Positions 8,004 through 17,500 are shown, counted from the first letter of the stretch. The stretch: 64,000 nucleotides of DNA from Streptomyces sp. yr375 (GCF_900110755.1 NZ_FOFF01000027.1:1-64000); one strand, 5' to 3'. The notes: a model not told the origin generated them from the letters alone. Numbers and translations: made by a program.

Positions 8004-9164
8004 CTAGGCCCCGGACTCCCCGAGTTGAGCCGCAGCGGCGGTGACCGCGATCGCCGCCGTCGTTGCCAGGGCGGCGCTGACCCACACGGCAGCGCGGTAG
8101 TCGTCCGCGACGCCGGTGGCCACGCCGGCGAGCAGCGGCCCCAGGAACGCGCCGACATTCAACGCGACGGTGGCGAACGCCCCGCTCAGGGAGGGCGCGT
8201 GGGAGGAGGCGACGCGCAGGACGCGTCCGACGAGGGCCGATCCGACACCGAACGAGAGCCCGCCCTGCACGACCGCCAGGGCGAACAGCGGACCCGCACA
8301 CGCACTGGTGAAGCCCAGCACCGCCCAACCGGCCGGCAGCACGCACAGGGCGAGGACCAGGCCTCGCCCCAACTGCCCGTCGCCCGCCCGCCCGGCCACG
8401 GTCACTCCGACGAAGGCCCCCGCCCCGAACGCGGCGAGCAGCCCGGGAACGGCGCCGTCGGGGAGGCGGGCGACGTCGGTGGCGACGACGGCGAGGTAGG
8501 CGTACGTCGCGAACGTCGCCCCGTTGACCAGCGCCGCGAGCACCAGCGCCGAGCGCACCGGCCCCGACCTCAGCGCTCGCGCCTCGCGGCGGACCGACAC
8601 ATCGCGCGGCCGGGCCGCCGCGTCGGCGGGCGCGGACCGGAACACGAGTGTCAACGCGGGCAGACACAGCGCGGCGACCGCCCAGAAGGCCGCACGCCAG
8701 CCGGCCCACTCGCCGAGCAGCGCGCCGGCGGGCACGCCGACGACGCACGACAGCGTCACGCCCGACAATAGGACGGCGGTGGCCCTGGCCTGCTTCGCGG
8801 GGTGCGCCAGCGCGGTTGCCACGGACATGGCGACCGCCAGGAAACCGGCGTTGACGATCGCGGCGACGACCCGGGCCCCGAACAGCACGGGGAAGCTCGT
8901 CGTGACGGCGCCGACGACATGCACGACGACGAACGCGGCCAGGAACCCCGCGAGCGCGCGACGACGCGGCCAACGGGCGCCCAACGCGGCCATCACCGGA
9001 GCGCCCACGACCATCCCGATGGCGTAGGCGGACGTCAGACTCGCGGCGGCGCCCACCGACACGGACAGGTCGCGGGCGATTCCCGGCACGAGACCGGAGA
9101 GCATGAACTCGGAGGTTCCTTGGGCGAAGACGGCAAGGCCCAGTACGTGGACGAACACAGGCAA
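8004..9164 (-). CDS. Cmx/CmlR-like chloramphenicol-type MFS exporter
   Basis: A 12-TM DHA1 exporter very like the S. lividans CmlR chloramphenicol resistance protein. GTSEFML in TM1, YAIGMVVGAPV, FLAVAMSVATALAHPAKQA, VLLSGVT and WAGWRAAFW recur in that family. The first ATG in frame (9203) has no ribosome site and adds 13 hydrophilic residues. The TTG at 9164 has GGAG eight bases upstream and starts LPVFVHVLGL, which lines up with the N-terminus of CmlR as I recall it, so it was preferred. Known members confer phenicol resistance; substrate here is inferred. Divergent from the CHAT operon across about 345 bp that contains a double palindrome. Confidence 0.85.
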   Translation of the reverse strand: MPVFVHVLGLAVFAQGTSEFMLSGLVPGIARDLSVSVGAAASLTSAYAIGMVVGAPVMAALGARWPRRRALAGFLAAFVVVHVVGAVTTSFPVLFGARVVAAIVNAGFLAVAMSVATALAHPAKQARATAVLLSGVTLSCVVGVPAGALLGEWAGWRAAFWAVAALCLPALTLVFRSAPADAAARPRDVSVRREARALRSGPVRSALVLAALVNGATFATYAYLAVVATDVARLPDGAVPGLLAAFGAGAFVGVTVAGRAGDGQLGRGLVLALCVLPAGWAVLGFTSACAGPLFALAVVQGGLSFGVGSALVGRVLRVASSHAPSLSGAFATVALNVGAFLGPLLAGVATGVADDYRAAVWVSAALATTAAIAVTAAAAQLGESGA

Positions 9165-9332
9165 GGGAGTGACTCCAGCGTCGGAATGCGTGGTCAGGAG
9201 CATCCGCGCGTCACACGTCGACCTACGTCACCTGCGACCGACCGGCCAACCGACAGGGTCGGGAGCAGAGAGCGGAAACGGGACGAGACACACGGAACAC
9301 GTGTCCGGCCACCGGAAACAGGGTCGCCCACC

Positions 9333-9351
9333 GACCGGTCGTCGACCGGTC
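9333..9351. promoter_or_regulatory. Double GACCGGTC palindrome, candidate operator
   Basis: GACCGGTC-GTC-GACCGGTC: two identical 8-bp palindromes with 11-bp centre spacing, forming together a near-perfect 19-bp palindrome. It lies in the 345-bp gap between the divergent CmlR-like exporter (start 9164) and the CHAT operon (start 9510). The gap also holds ACACGTGT at 9296 and a run of GTGGCC-type repeats near 9461, but no gene was found in it. Confidence 0.45.
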
Positions 9352-9509
9352 AGCCAACCCGCCGCCGCATGACCGGCGGCTCCGCTCTGTCCGACTCTGG
9401 GCTCATCACTCGAAGCGTACTATCCCGATGCGATCAGATGCGCGGAGATGCGGCTCGCCGTGGCCGGTGGCCGGTGGCCCGTGGCACAGGTGGAGGGGGG
9501 TAAGGGTCC

Positions 9510-9899
9510 GTGCGTTATGCGGTGTTGTTGGATCCGAGAGCGCAAGGTGACGGTGTGCCTTGGCTGTTGGTTCCCGCCGGTACCGAACTGGACGACGTCG
9601 CCGAGGCGTTGGGGCGGTTGTTGGGTGCGGCGGAGTGTCCGGAGCGGCTGCTGCTTGTCGTGGGGGACGAGCGGGTCGGCGTCACGTCGAGCGCGTATCT
9701 GCGTGCCGTTCTGGGGATGCAGGCGGTTCGCGGCCCCGGCGACGAGGTGCGCGCGGCGGCTCCCGGGGAGTCGACGCGGTTCAGCGTCGTCGCGTTCCGG
9801 TGTGCTGTGTGCGGGAGTTGCGCCTACACCGCGTTCTACGACGACCGGTACCGTCCGGTGTGCCGCAGCGGCGAGCACGGACCGATGGAGTTGAGGTGA
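9510..9899 (+). CDS. Small Cys-rich protein, first gene of CHAT operon
   Basis: A 129-aa protein that I do not recognise. The first 85 residues look like a small alpha/beta domain (RYAVLLDPRAQGDGVPWLLVPAG, RLLLVVGDERVGVTSS). The C-terminus holds CAVCGSC (Cys98, 101, 104), then Cys118 and His123 (CRSGEH), a plausible zinc ribbon. The GTG start follows a strong purine-rich site (GGAGGGGGG). The next gene begins seven bases after the stop, so it is probably co-transcribed with the membrane protein and the CHAT protein. It could be an adaptor or sensor in that system, but nothing in the sequence proves this. Confidence 0.7.
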   Translation: MRYAVLLDPRAQGDGVPWLLVPAGTELDDVAEALGRLLGAAECPERLLLVVGDERVGVTSSAYLRAVLGMQAVRGPGDEVRAAAPGESTRFSVVAFRCAVCGSCAYTAFYDDRYRPVCRSGEHGPMELR

Positions 9900-9906
9900 G
9901 CCCGGC

Positions 9907-10881
9907 GTGAGTCTCGGGCCCGTCGTCCCCAAGCCGCTCGACGGCTCGGTGAGGTTCTTCTCGGTGGCCTATCTGCCGACGTACGTGGCCACGGTGTTCG
10001 TGCTGCTCCTCGTCTGGGCGGGCGCACCCGGCGACGACGTCTCCCTGCGGCGCGCCTGGCGGACGGCCACCGGTGTCGGTGCGGCGCAGGCGGTGTGGAT
10101 CGTCGTCGGGACCACCGTCGTCGCAGTCGTCTTCCAGCCCTTCCAACTTGCCGTCATGCGACTGCTGGAGGGCGGCCGGCCCGACGCGCCCGGCGCCGGA
10201 CTCGGACGGACGCTCCAGCGTCGGCGCAAGGCGCGACTGTCGGCGCGCGCGGAGCTGGACGGGACGGCGGCGGATCCCTCGCCCGCGCTGGTGCAGCGGG
10301 CCGGTGCCGCGGCGGCCGTGCTGCGGCGGCGGTATCCGCTCCCGGACCACCTCGTCCGGCCGACGGCCCTGGGCAACGTGCTGGCGGCGCTGCGGGACAC
10401 GGCCGGCCGGGACCACGGCTGGGACGCCGCGGTCGCCTGGCCCCGCCTGTACCCGGTGCTCGGAGACCGTGCGCGCGCCGTGGTCGACGACTGCCGCGAC
10501 TCCCTCGACGCGGCGGCCCGCCTGTGCGTCACCAACGCGGCGACCGCACTCGTCGGCACCGCGCTGCTGCTGCGCTCCGGCTGGTGGCTGCTGCTCGCCC
10601 TGGCCCCCGCAGCCGTCGCCGTACTCGCGTACCACGGAGCCCTACAGGCGGCGCTCACCTACGGCGACGCCGTCCGCGCGGCGTTCGAACTGCACCGCTT
10701 CGACCTGCTGGCGGCCCTGCACCTGCCGCTGCCCGACAGCCTCCAGGAGGAACGGACCCTGGCGCAGGCCCTGTGCCTGCACTGGCGTCAGGGCCTGCCA
10801 CCCCCTTCCCGGTACGCCCACCCGACCAGCCTGACCGACCCCACCGGTCCGCCCTACTCCCCGACCACACCCGGGAGTTGA
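9907..10881 (+). CDS. Membrane protein of the CHAT operon
   Basis: A 324-aa protein with four probable membrane segments in two pairs: around residues 21-40 (VAYLPTYVATVFVLLLVWAG), 55-78 (QAVWIVVGTTVVAVVF), and a pair near 200-243 (ATALVGTALLLRSGWWLLL and APAAVAVLAYHGAL). The cytoplasmic-looking middle is Arg-rich (GRTLQRRRKARLSARAE). This layout resembles membrane partners of signalling or effector systems, but no named family was recognised. It starts seven bases after the small Cys-rich gene and ends 47 bp before the CHAT gene. The position suggests it anchors or senses for the CHAT protein at the membrane (inference). Confidence 0.75.
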   Translation: MSLGPVVPKPLDGSVRFFSVAYLPTYVATVFVLLLVWAGAPGDDVSLRRAWRTATGVGAAQAVWIVVGTTVVAVVFQPFQLAVMRLLEGGRPDAPGAGLGRTLQRRRKARLSARAELDGTAADPSPALVQRAGAAAAVLRRRYPLPDHLVRPTALGNVLAALRDTAGRDHGWDAAVAWPRLYPVLGDRARAVVDDCRDSLDAAARLCVTNAATALVGTALLLRSGWWLLLALAPAAVAVLAYHGALQAALTYGDAVRAAFELHRFDLLAALHLPLPDSLQEERTLAQALCLHWRQGLPPPSRYAHPTSLTDPTGPPYSPTTPGS

Positions 10882-10928
10882 GCGCCGAAGCCTACGAACC
10901 GGGCGGGCTACGACCGTATGGTGGTGGA

Positions 10929-13900
10929 ATGGACAGTGGTGTTCCCCGCTTCAGGCGGTCGGCCGGGATGTCCGTCGACGAGCTGCACCGGCAGGGCCTA
11001 CGGGAGTTGGAGCTCTACCACCGCACCGGGGACATCGCCGCACTCCGCCGGGCGCGCGACCTCCACCGGCGGGTCGTCGACGCCACCTCCGACGCCACAC
11101 CCGGTCGGGACGTTCACCTGAGGAACCTCGCCCACGCCGAGGAGCAACTGTACGAGCACACCGGTGACTTACCGACCCTCCAACACGCGATCCACTTGTA
11201 CCGGCGCGCCCTCGACCTGGCCCCCGAAGGGCATCGCTACCGCGAGATCTACCTCTACGGCCTCGGCCACGCCCTGCGCCTGCTGCACCACCGGACCGGC
11301 GAACCCCGCACACTCGAAGAGGCCGCCGAACTGCTGCGCCGCTGCGTGGAGTTGCCGTACGCCGACCCCGGCGAGCGGGCCGCTCAGCTAGGTGGTCTCG
11401 CCGAGGTGCTGGGGGAGTTGTACGACCTCGGCGGGAACCGTGAGCACCTGCGCGAGGCTGCCGAGGTCCAGCGGCGAGCTCTGGCCGAGACACCCCGGGG
11501 GACTCCGGACCGGGCGGCCCGACAGGTCAACCTGGCGTTCTTCCTGAGCAGTTGGTACGAACTGACGCAGGAGCGGGCCGCACTGGACGAGGCGGTGGAA
11601 GGCCTGCGCGCGGCACGCGACGAGATGCTCAGGAACGGGGGTGCGCAGCCGTGGCAGCTCGCCGTCAGTCTCGCAGGGTGCCTGGCCGACAGGTTCCGGC
11701 TCGACGGCCGTCTCGGAGAACTGGACGAAGCCGTCGCGCTCCTGCGTCACCTCCTGGACACCGACCACTCCCTCGACACCCACGACCACCTCCTCGTGAC
11801 CATGCGGGCAGCGGACCTGTCCTTGCAACGGGCCGAACTCTCCGGCCAGTTGCGATGGGCGGACTGGGCCCTGGGGGCCCTGCGGGAGTCCGTACGGACC
11901 ATGCCCCACGACGATTTGAACCGGGGCGTGGCGCTGTTCGAGCTGGGCAAGACCCACGCGACCCGGTACCGCCTCAGCGATGATCCGGCCGACCTCGAAT
12001 CGGCCATCGCCCAACTCCGCACCGCCCTCGACGTCTTCCGCTCCGACGAGCACTCCGCGGAGAACGCCAGAGCCGCCGTCTCCGTCCTCGCCATGCAACT
12101 GGCCCACCGCCACGACCGGACCGGCGCCGCGGCCGACCTCGACCAGGCCATCGCACTCCAGCGGGACGCCGTACGACACGCCCCGCCGCACAGCCCCAAC
12201 CTCGCGGCCCTGCACGGCTCCCTCGGCCAGAGCCTGCTGCAACGGTTCCAGTCCCGGCACGACCTCGGCGACCTCGACCAGTGCGACGACCACCTCCACC
12301 GCGCCCTCACCGCCCTCCCGCCGCACTCCGCCGACCGCCCCGCCCTGCTCTCCACCCTCGGCAGCGCCCAACTCGCCCGCTACGAGCACACCGGCCACCG
12401 CCCCCACCTGCACGAAGCCGTCGAGTCCCAGCGCGCCGCCGTCGCCGCCTGCCCGGCCGGCGAGGTCCAACGGCCCTTTCTGCTGGGCAACCTCGCACTC
12501 CTGCTACGACTCCGCCACGACGCCGTCGGCGTCGGAACCGCAGACGTCGACGAGGCGGTGGGCCTGCTGCGCCAGGTACTGGCCCTGCGGCCGGGCAACT
12601 CCGGAGCCGCCCGGATCACCCTCCTCCAACTGGCCGAGGCCCTGCGCTCCCGTGCCGAGACCTTGGGCGACGACGCCGACCTCACGGAGTGCGTCGAGCT
12701 GCTGCGCACGCTCGTCGACGGCTACCCGGCCGATCACCCGGCACAGATCTCCTCGCGCACCGCGCTCGCCGAGGCCCTGCACAAACTGTTCCTCGCCACG
12801 GGCGACGAACGGCTCCTGACGGAGGCCCACGAGGTGGCGCGGGGCTCGGTCGAGGTGCGGACCGCGCCCGTCCAGGCGCGCCTGCGCGCCCGGGCGACCC
12901 TCGGGCAGGTCTGCGGCACGCGCCACGACTGGGAGGCGGCCCGCCACTGGCTCACGGAGGCGGTACGGCTCCTGCCGAGGCTCGCCGCCCGCGACCTGAA
13001 CCGCGCGGACCAGCAGTACGTGCTGGCCCACGAGCACGGCCTCGCGGCCGAGGCCGCCGCGTACGCACTGGAGTGCGGCCGGCCCGAACAGGCCCTGGAG
13101 GTCCTGGAACACGGGCGCGGTGTGCTGCTCGGCCGCCTCCTGCGGTCCCGGGAGACCGACGTGGCCCGGCTGCGGGAGCACGCGCCGACACTGGCCGACC
13201 GCTTCGTACGGCTGCGTGACGCGGAGGATCCGGCGCCGCCGCGGGCCGACTCGTACTCCGCGGCGCAGGAACACCGGGTCGTCGAACGGCTGCGGACCCG
13301 CGAGGCCGAGTGGGACGCACTCGTGGCCGAGATCCGGTCCCTGCCCGGCCTGGCCGCCTTCCTGCGCCCACCACCAGCGGCGGAGATCATCCGGCGGGCC
13401 GGGACGGGACCGGTCGTCGTGATCAACATCAGCATCCGCTGCGACGCGCTGATCGTGGCCGACGGAGCACTCGACGTCGTCCCCCTGGAGACCACCGCCG
13501 AGGAGGTGCAGCGCAGGGTCGCCGACTTCCTCACCGCCGTCGCCGCGCCCACGGGCGGCGCGGAAGGCCTCGACCGGCGGCTGGCCCGCCAGGAGACGGT
13601 CGCGGACACGCTGGAGTGGCTGTGGGACACGATCACCGGACCCGTCCTGAAACGGCTCGACCTCCCGACACCGCCCCCGTCCGACGGCACACCGCCCCCG
13701 CGGGTGTGGTGGTGCCCCCAGGGATCGCTGGCCTTCCTGCCGCTGCACGCCGCTGGCTACCACGGCCCGCGAGCCGACGGGGAGGACGACCGGCGGTGCG
13801 TTCTGGCGCGGGTGGCGTCCTCGTACACGTCCACCGTCGCCGCACTCCACCACGCGCGCACGCGCCGTACGGACACCCGCGCGGACGGTCCGGACCGTCC

Positions 13901-14528
13901 GGACCAGGTGATCGTCAGCATGTCGCGCACGCCGGGCGCGGGAGACCTCCCGCACGCGGACGCCGAAGCCCGGGCGGTGGGCGGATATATGACGGACCGT
14001 CACAGACCCGTCGCCCTCGTCAACGAGCAGGTGACCAGGGACGGTGTGCTGGAGGCGTTGCGGCACGCGCGGTCCGTGCACTTCGCCTGCCATGCCGTGG
14101 CCGACACCCGGGATCCCTCGGCGTGCCGCATCCTGACCCACGACCACGCGACCCGTCCGCTCACCGTCACCGACATCGCCGGGCTCCGGCTCGACGGCGC
14201 ACACCTGGCCTACCTGTCGGCCTGCGCGACGTCCGCCACCCGGCACGAACTGGCGGACGAGGCCATCCACATCACCGGCGCCTTCCAACTGGCAGGCTTC
14301 CGGCACGTGGTGGGCACCCTGTGGCCGGTCGGCGACGAACTGGCACCGGAAATGGCCACGGCCTTCTACGCGGCGCTCGCCGCACGAGCGCCGACACACA
14401 CCGGACCCACTCCCCGAGCGCTGGACGACCAGGTGGCGTTCGCCCTGCACGCCACGGTGGCCGAACTGCACACCCGCTACGCCTGGTTCCCCTCGCTGTG
14501 GGCCTCGCACATCCACGTGGGCGTCTGA
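10929..14528 (+). CDS. TPR-CHAT caspase-like peptidase protein
   Basis: A 1199-aa protein. Roughly residues 15-850 are tandem TPR-like helical repeats (ELELYHRTGDIAALRRARDL, EEQLYEHTGDLPTLQHAIHL, YRLSDDPADLESAIAQLRTA). The last 320 residues form a CHAT domain: VWWCPQGSLAFLPLHAAG opens it, FACHAVAD gives the predicted catalytic His1055, and LSACATSATR gives Cys1099. It ends WASHIHVGV, the usual CHAT terminus. CHAT domains are caspase/separase-fold peptidases; TPR-CHAT proteins act in conflict systems and as the protease partner in type III-E CRISPR. Here both dyad residues are present, so activity is possible. Start ATG 10929 follows GGTGGTGG. Third gene of the operon and convergent with another TPR protein. 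Its target is unknown. Confidence 0.9.
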   Translation: MDSGVPRFRRSAGMSVDELHRQGLRELELYHRTGDIAALRRARDLHRRVVDATSDATPGRDVHLRNLAHAEEQLYEHTGDLPTLQHAIHLYRRALDLAPEGHRYREIYLYGLGHALRLLHHRTGEPRTLEEAAELLRRCVELPYADPGERAAQLGGLAEVLGELYDLGGNREHLREAAEVQRRALAETPRGTPDRAARQVNLAFFLSSWYELTQERAALDEAVEGLRAARDEMLRNGGAQPWQLAVSLAGCLADRFRLDGRLGELDEAVALLRHLLDTDHSLDTHDHLLVTMRAADLSLQRAELSGQLRWADWALGALRESVRTMPHDDLNRGVALFELGKTHATRYRLSDDPADLESAIAQLRTALDVFRSDEHSAENARAAVSVLAMQLAHRHDRTGAAADLDQAIALQRDAVRHAPPHSPNLAALHGSLGQSLLQRFQSRHDLGDLDQCDDHLHRALTALPPHSADRPALLSTLGSAQLARYEHTGHRPHLHEAVESQRAAVAACPAGEVQRPFLLGNLALLLRLRHDAVGVGTADVDEAVGLLRQVLALRPGNSGAARITLLQLAEALRSRAETLGDDADLTECVELLRTLVDGYPADHPAQISSRTALAEALHKLFLATGDERLLTEAHEVARGSVEVRTAPVQARLRARATLGQVCGTRHDWEAARHWLTEAVRLLPRLAARDLNRADQQYVLAHEHGLAAEAAAYALECGRPEQALEVLEHGRGVLLGRLLRSRETDVARLREHAPTLADRFVRLRDAEDPAPPRADSYSAAQEHRVVERLRTREAEWDALVAEIRSLPGLAAFLRPPPAAEIIRRAGTGPVVVINISIRCDALIVADGALDVVPLETTAEEVQRRVADFLTAVAAPTGGAEGLDRRLARQETVADTLEWLWDTITGPVLKRLDLPTPPPSDGTPPPRVWWCPQGSLAFLPLHAAGYHGPRADGEDDRRCVLARVASSYTSTVAALHHARTRRTDTRADGPDRPDQVIVSMSRTPGAGDLPHADAEARAVGGYMTDRHRPVALVNEQVTRDGVLEALRHARSVHFACHAVADTRDPSACRILTHDHATRPLTVTDIAGLRLDGAHLAYLSACATSATRHELADEAIHITGAFQLAGFRHVVGTLWPVGDELAPEMATAFYAALAARAPTHTGPTPRALDDQVAFALHATVAELHTRYAWFPSLWASHIHVGV

Positions 14529-14550
14529 CCGGCCCGCGCCCCTGAGCCGT

Positions 14551-15729
14551 TCAGCCGCCGCCCTCGACGACCAACCGCAGGTTCGCCCGCGCCTCGGCGG
14601 TGCGCGGGTCGCCCGGCCCGAACCGGCGCTCGTACGCGGCGACCACCCGGCGGCACAGCGCCTCCGCCTCCGCCCGATTGCCGCGCCGGTGTGTCATCGC
14701 GGCCAGGTTGCGCATCGCGGTGACCGTCCGCGGGTGGTCCGTGCCGAGCAGCGTGGAGTACCCCGCCAGCACCGTGCGCATCAGGGCCTCGGCCTCGTCC
14801 ACCTTGCCCGTCCCGTGCAGCACCGACGCCAGATTGCTCTGCGCCGACAGCGTGTCCACGTGGTCCGCTCCCGTGTCCCGTACGCGGACGTCGACCACCG
14901 CCCGGTAGTGCCGCTCCGCCTCGGCCCACCGGCCCTGACCGGCGAGGACGGCGGCCTGGTTGGCGCGTGCCTTCAGGCTCAGCGGGTCGGCCGGGCCGAG
15001 CAGTCGGTCGGCGTCGTCCGCCACCTGCCGGTACAGCCACTCGGCGTCGTCCAGTCGGCCCTGCGCACGCAGCGCCCCCGCCAGGTCGTTGCGACTGCCC
15101 AGGGTGTCCCGGTGACCCTGGCCCAGGACCCGCTCGCGGGCCGCCAGCACCTGCCGGGCCAGGCTCTCCGCCTCCGCGGCCCGGTTCTGCCGGAGCGCGA
15201 GCCGGGCGAGCCGGGCCAGGCTCGTCAGGGCCTCCGGATGAGCCTCACCGGACGCGCGGACGTGTTCGGCCCACACCATCCGCGTCAACTGCTCCGCCTC
15301 GGCCGTCGCGCCCAACTCCTCCAGCGCCCGCGCCAGATACGACGTCGCCGCCAGCGTGTCGGGGTGCCCCTGGCCGAGCACGGCCCGCCGGCCGGCGACC
15401 ACGTACCGGAACAGCTCGACCGCCTCGTCCGCGGCACCCTGCACCCACAGCACCTCGGCCAACTCGTATGCGGCGGTGAGCGTTTCGGGGTGCGTCTCGC
15501 CCTTCTCCCGGTACGCGGCACTCAGCGTCCACCGCGCCTTCGCCTCCGGCGTCATCGTGAAATGGATGTTCACGGCCGGGACGCCGTCTGCGCTGTCCCG
15601 CTTCGTGACGCTGTACGAGATGCCCTCGGCTAACTCGCCGCTCGCCGCGTCCTCCGCCGACTCCACGTCCCCGGGCGGCTGTTGCCCCGCCTTGCGCCGA
15701 CGACCCCATCCTCGCCGTCCACCACTCAT
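14551..15729 (-). CDS. Tetratricopeptide-repeat protein (TPR_10/TPR_12 type)
   Basis: A 392-aa protein. A basic N-terminus (SGGRRGWGRRRKAG) and an acidic linker lead to at least six 42-residue repeats of the bacterial TPR_10/12 type. Each is built on LGxxHPDTL followed by LAxxLxxxGRxxEAExLxRxV (for example VLGQGHPDTLAATSYLARAL and LLGTDHPRTVTAMRNLAAM). No enzymatic or NB-ARC domain is seen. ATG 15729 has a very strong ribosome site (GGGGGAGGGG six bases before); the longer reading from 15783 lacks one. It converges on the CHAT gene with 22 bp between stops, so it may belong to the same functional locus, though on its own transcript. Confidence 0.85.
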   Translation of the reverse strand: MSGGRRGWGRRRKAGQQPPGDVESAEDAASGELAEGISYSVTKRDSADGVPAVNIHFTMTPEAKARWTLSAAYREKGETHPETLTAAYELAEVLWVQGAADEAVELFRYVVAGRRAVLGQGHPDTLAATSYLARALEELGATAEAEQLTRMVWAEHVRASGEAHPEALTSLARLARLALRQNRAAEAESLARQVLAARERVLGQGHRDTLGSRNDLAGALRAQGRLDDAEWLYRQVADDADRLLGPADPLSLKARANQAAVLAGQGRWAEAERHYRAVVDVRVRDTGADHVDTLSAQSNLASVLHGTGKVDEAEALMRTVLAGYSTLLGTDHPRTVTAMRNLAAMTHRRGNRAEAEALCRRVVAAYERRFGPGDPRTAEARANLRLVVEGGG

Positions 15730-15820
15730 CGGCCGCCCCTCCCCCTGGTGCGATGCCCGACCCGCCCTCCCATGGTCGCTCAACGGGCGCGGGGTGGTCC
15801 AGGAGGTTCACGTCATTCGC

Positions 15821-16636
15821 TCAACGCACCGGGAAACCGAAGGAGTAGCCCTGCTCCTTCAGCCACGGCAGGACCTCGCGCAGGGCGGCGACGGTCTGGG
15901 AGCGGTCCCCGCCGGCGTCGTGGAAGAGGATCGTCGGACCGTTGGAGACCTCGCTCTTGACGGTCGCGACGATCGCTGCGGCACCGGGGCGCTCGAAGTC
16001 CTTGGTGTCGACGTTCCAGCCCAGCGGCCGCATCCCGTGCGACGCGGCGAGGTTACGGCTGTAGGGCGTGAACGCACCGCCGGGAGCCCGGTAGTACACG
16101 GGCCGTACGCCGCCGGAGGCCTCGGTGATCATGCGCTCGGCGTCCAGGATCTCCTGCGACTGGTAGGCCTCGGACTTCTTGTCCATGGTGGTGTCGTGCG
16201 ACACCGTGTGGTCGCACAGCCGGTGACCGCCCGCCACCACCGCCTTGACCATGTCCGGGTGCGCCTGCGCCTGCGTGCCCACCATGCAGAAGGTCGCCTT
16301 CACCCCGTTCTCCCGCAGCACTTGAAGCACCTGCGGGGTCCAGCCCGGGTCCGGCCCGTCGTCGATGGTGATGTTGATGCCCCGGGGGCCGGCGTCCGAC
16401 GCGTGCGCGATGTCCACCGACACCCGCGCCGCCTGCTTGGCGTCACCCGATGCGGCGTCACCCGGTGCGGAGGCACTGGGCTTGGAGGGGCCCGCCGAGA
16501 CGCCCGCCTTCGCCTTGCTCCCGCCGACGGGGCCGGCCTGCGCCGTCCACACCGAGGTGACCGCCGCGACCGCCGTCACTCCGACCGCCGCCGCGAGTAC
16601 CCGGCCGTACCATCCCCGTCCGCCATGCCGCGCCAT
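15821..16636 (-). CDS. Polysaccharide deacetylase (NodB/CE4), exported
   Basis: A 271-aa metal-dependent deacetylase of the CE4 family, removing acetyl groups from chitin oligomers, peptidoglycan or similar glycans. An N-terminal membrane anchor or uncleaved signal (about residues 12-34) and a 35-residue Ala/Ser/Pro linker precede the NodB domain. All five motifs are visible: TIDDGPD (Asp92-Asp93), the zinc pair DHTVSHD (His143, His147), RAPGG, GWNVDTKDFERPG and ILFHDAG. It is on the same strand as, and about 90 bp downstream of, the TPR gene's start. Length and motif order are normal for a Streptomyces chitooligosaccharide or peptidoglycan deacetylase; the substrate cannot be separated from sequence alone. 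Confidence 0.92.
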   Translation of the reverse strand: MARHGGRGWYGRVLAAAVGVTAVAAVTSVWTAQAGPVGGSKAKAGVSAGPSKPSASAPGDAASGDAKQAARVSVDIAHASDAGPRGINITIDDGPDPGWTPQVLQVLRENGVKATFCMVGTQAQAHPDMVKAVVAGGHRLCDHTVSHDTTMDKKSEAYQSQEILDAERMITEASGGVRPVYYRAPGGAFTPYSRNLAASHGMRPLGWNVDTKDFERPGAAAIVATVKSEVSNGPTILFHDAGGDRSQTVAALREVLPWLKEQGYSFGFPVR

Positions 16637-16773
16637 GTCTGCCCTGTCCTCGTCGAGTTGGTGAATCCCCCTGCATGAGTCAAGACGAGGAAAGGGCAGC
16701 GCAGGATCCCTCTGTTACCGATCACGCACAATTTCCTTGGGAGTTACCGGGACGGATGCGCGTGGACGGCTGT

Positions 16774-17346
16774 CTACCAGGTGTGGGCGACGTCCACCAC
16801 GAGGTGGTCGGCCAGGCGCTGCACCTGGAACGGCAGACGTGCGCGCACCCCGAGCCCGAACTGCGTGACACCCTCGAAACTCCCGGCGTACCGGGTGTCC
16901 TGGAAGGTGCGGTACCCGGTGAGGTTCACGCCCGGCAGCGGCTGTGCGACCCGTCCGGGGTAGGTGGAGGTGCCCGTCTCGGGGTCGTACGAGGGGGCGT
17001 TCACCCGCACTTCCAGGATGGCGCCGCCGCCGACGGGGATGGGGCGGCCGGAGCCGTCCTGGTAGAGCTCGTCGACGTACCCGACGGAGAAGCCGAGTTC
17101 GCCGCTGCCCGCGCCCGGGACGTCGATGACGAACCGGTCGTAGCAGTCGTGCCGGCCGGTCCTGACGTTCGTCAGCGGTGTCGCCGTGCTCGCCAAGTAC
17201 GTCTTGCCCAGGCTGCCCCAGCCGGTGGGACAGGCGGCGGCGGCCCGGGTCGCGGTGACCGGCGCGGCGTCGGCCGGGACCGCGGCCACTCCCAACGTGG
17301 CGGTCAGAAGCGCGGCGGTGGCCCAGATGGTCCTGCTTCGTACCAT
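16774..17346 (-). CDS. Secreted AMIN-like domain protein
   Basis: A 190-aa exported protein: Sec signal peptide (about residues 1-27, cleavage near ADAAPVT), then a single beta-rich domain with DCYDRFVIDVPG, GFSVGYVDELYQDGSGRPI and GGAILEVRVNAP, and a C-terminus RLADHLVVDVAHTW. This matches my memory of the actinobacterial AMIN-like family, thought to bind cell-wall material. One Cys pair (Cys39 and Cys68) may form a disulfide. Function unproven. A ribosome site GGGGGAG sits three bases before the ATG. Divergent from the ligase gene. Confidence 0.8.
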   Translation of the reverse strand: MVRSRTIWATAALLTATLGVAAVPADAAPVTATRAAAACPTGWGSLGKTYLASTATPLTNVRTGRHDCYDRFVIDVPGAGSGELGFSVGYVDELYQDGSGRPIPVGGGAILEVRVNAPSYDPETGTSTYPGRVAQPLPGVNLTGYRTFQDTRYAGSFEGVTQFGLGVRARLPFQVQRLADHLVVDVAHTW

Positions 17347-17500
17347 GATCTCCCCCGAAAGGCAGGTGTGTCGGATATCAACTGAGACAAACTGATTGGC
17401 CCAAGGGTTGCACTGTTTTCACGCCTCGTGTGGCGCGTTCGGGCACGGGCCCGACCCGGGCGCCGGGGCGTTGTCAGTGGTGGGAGGCAGGATGTGAGGC

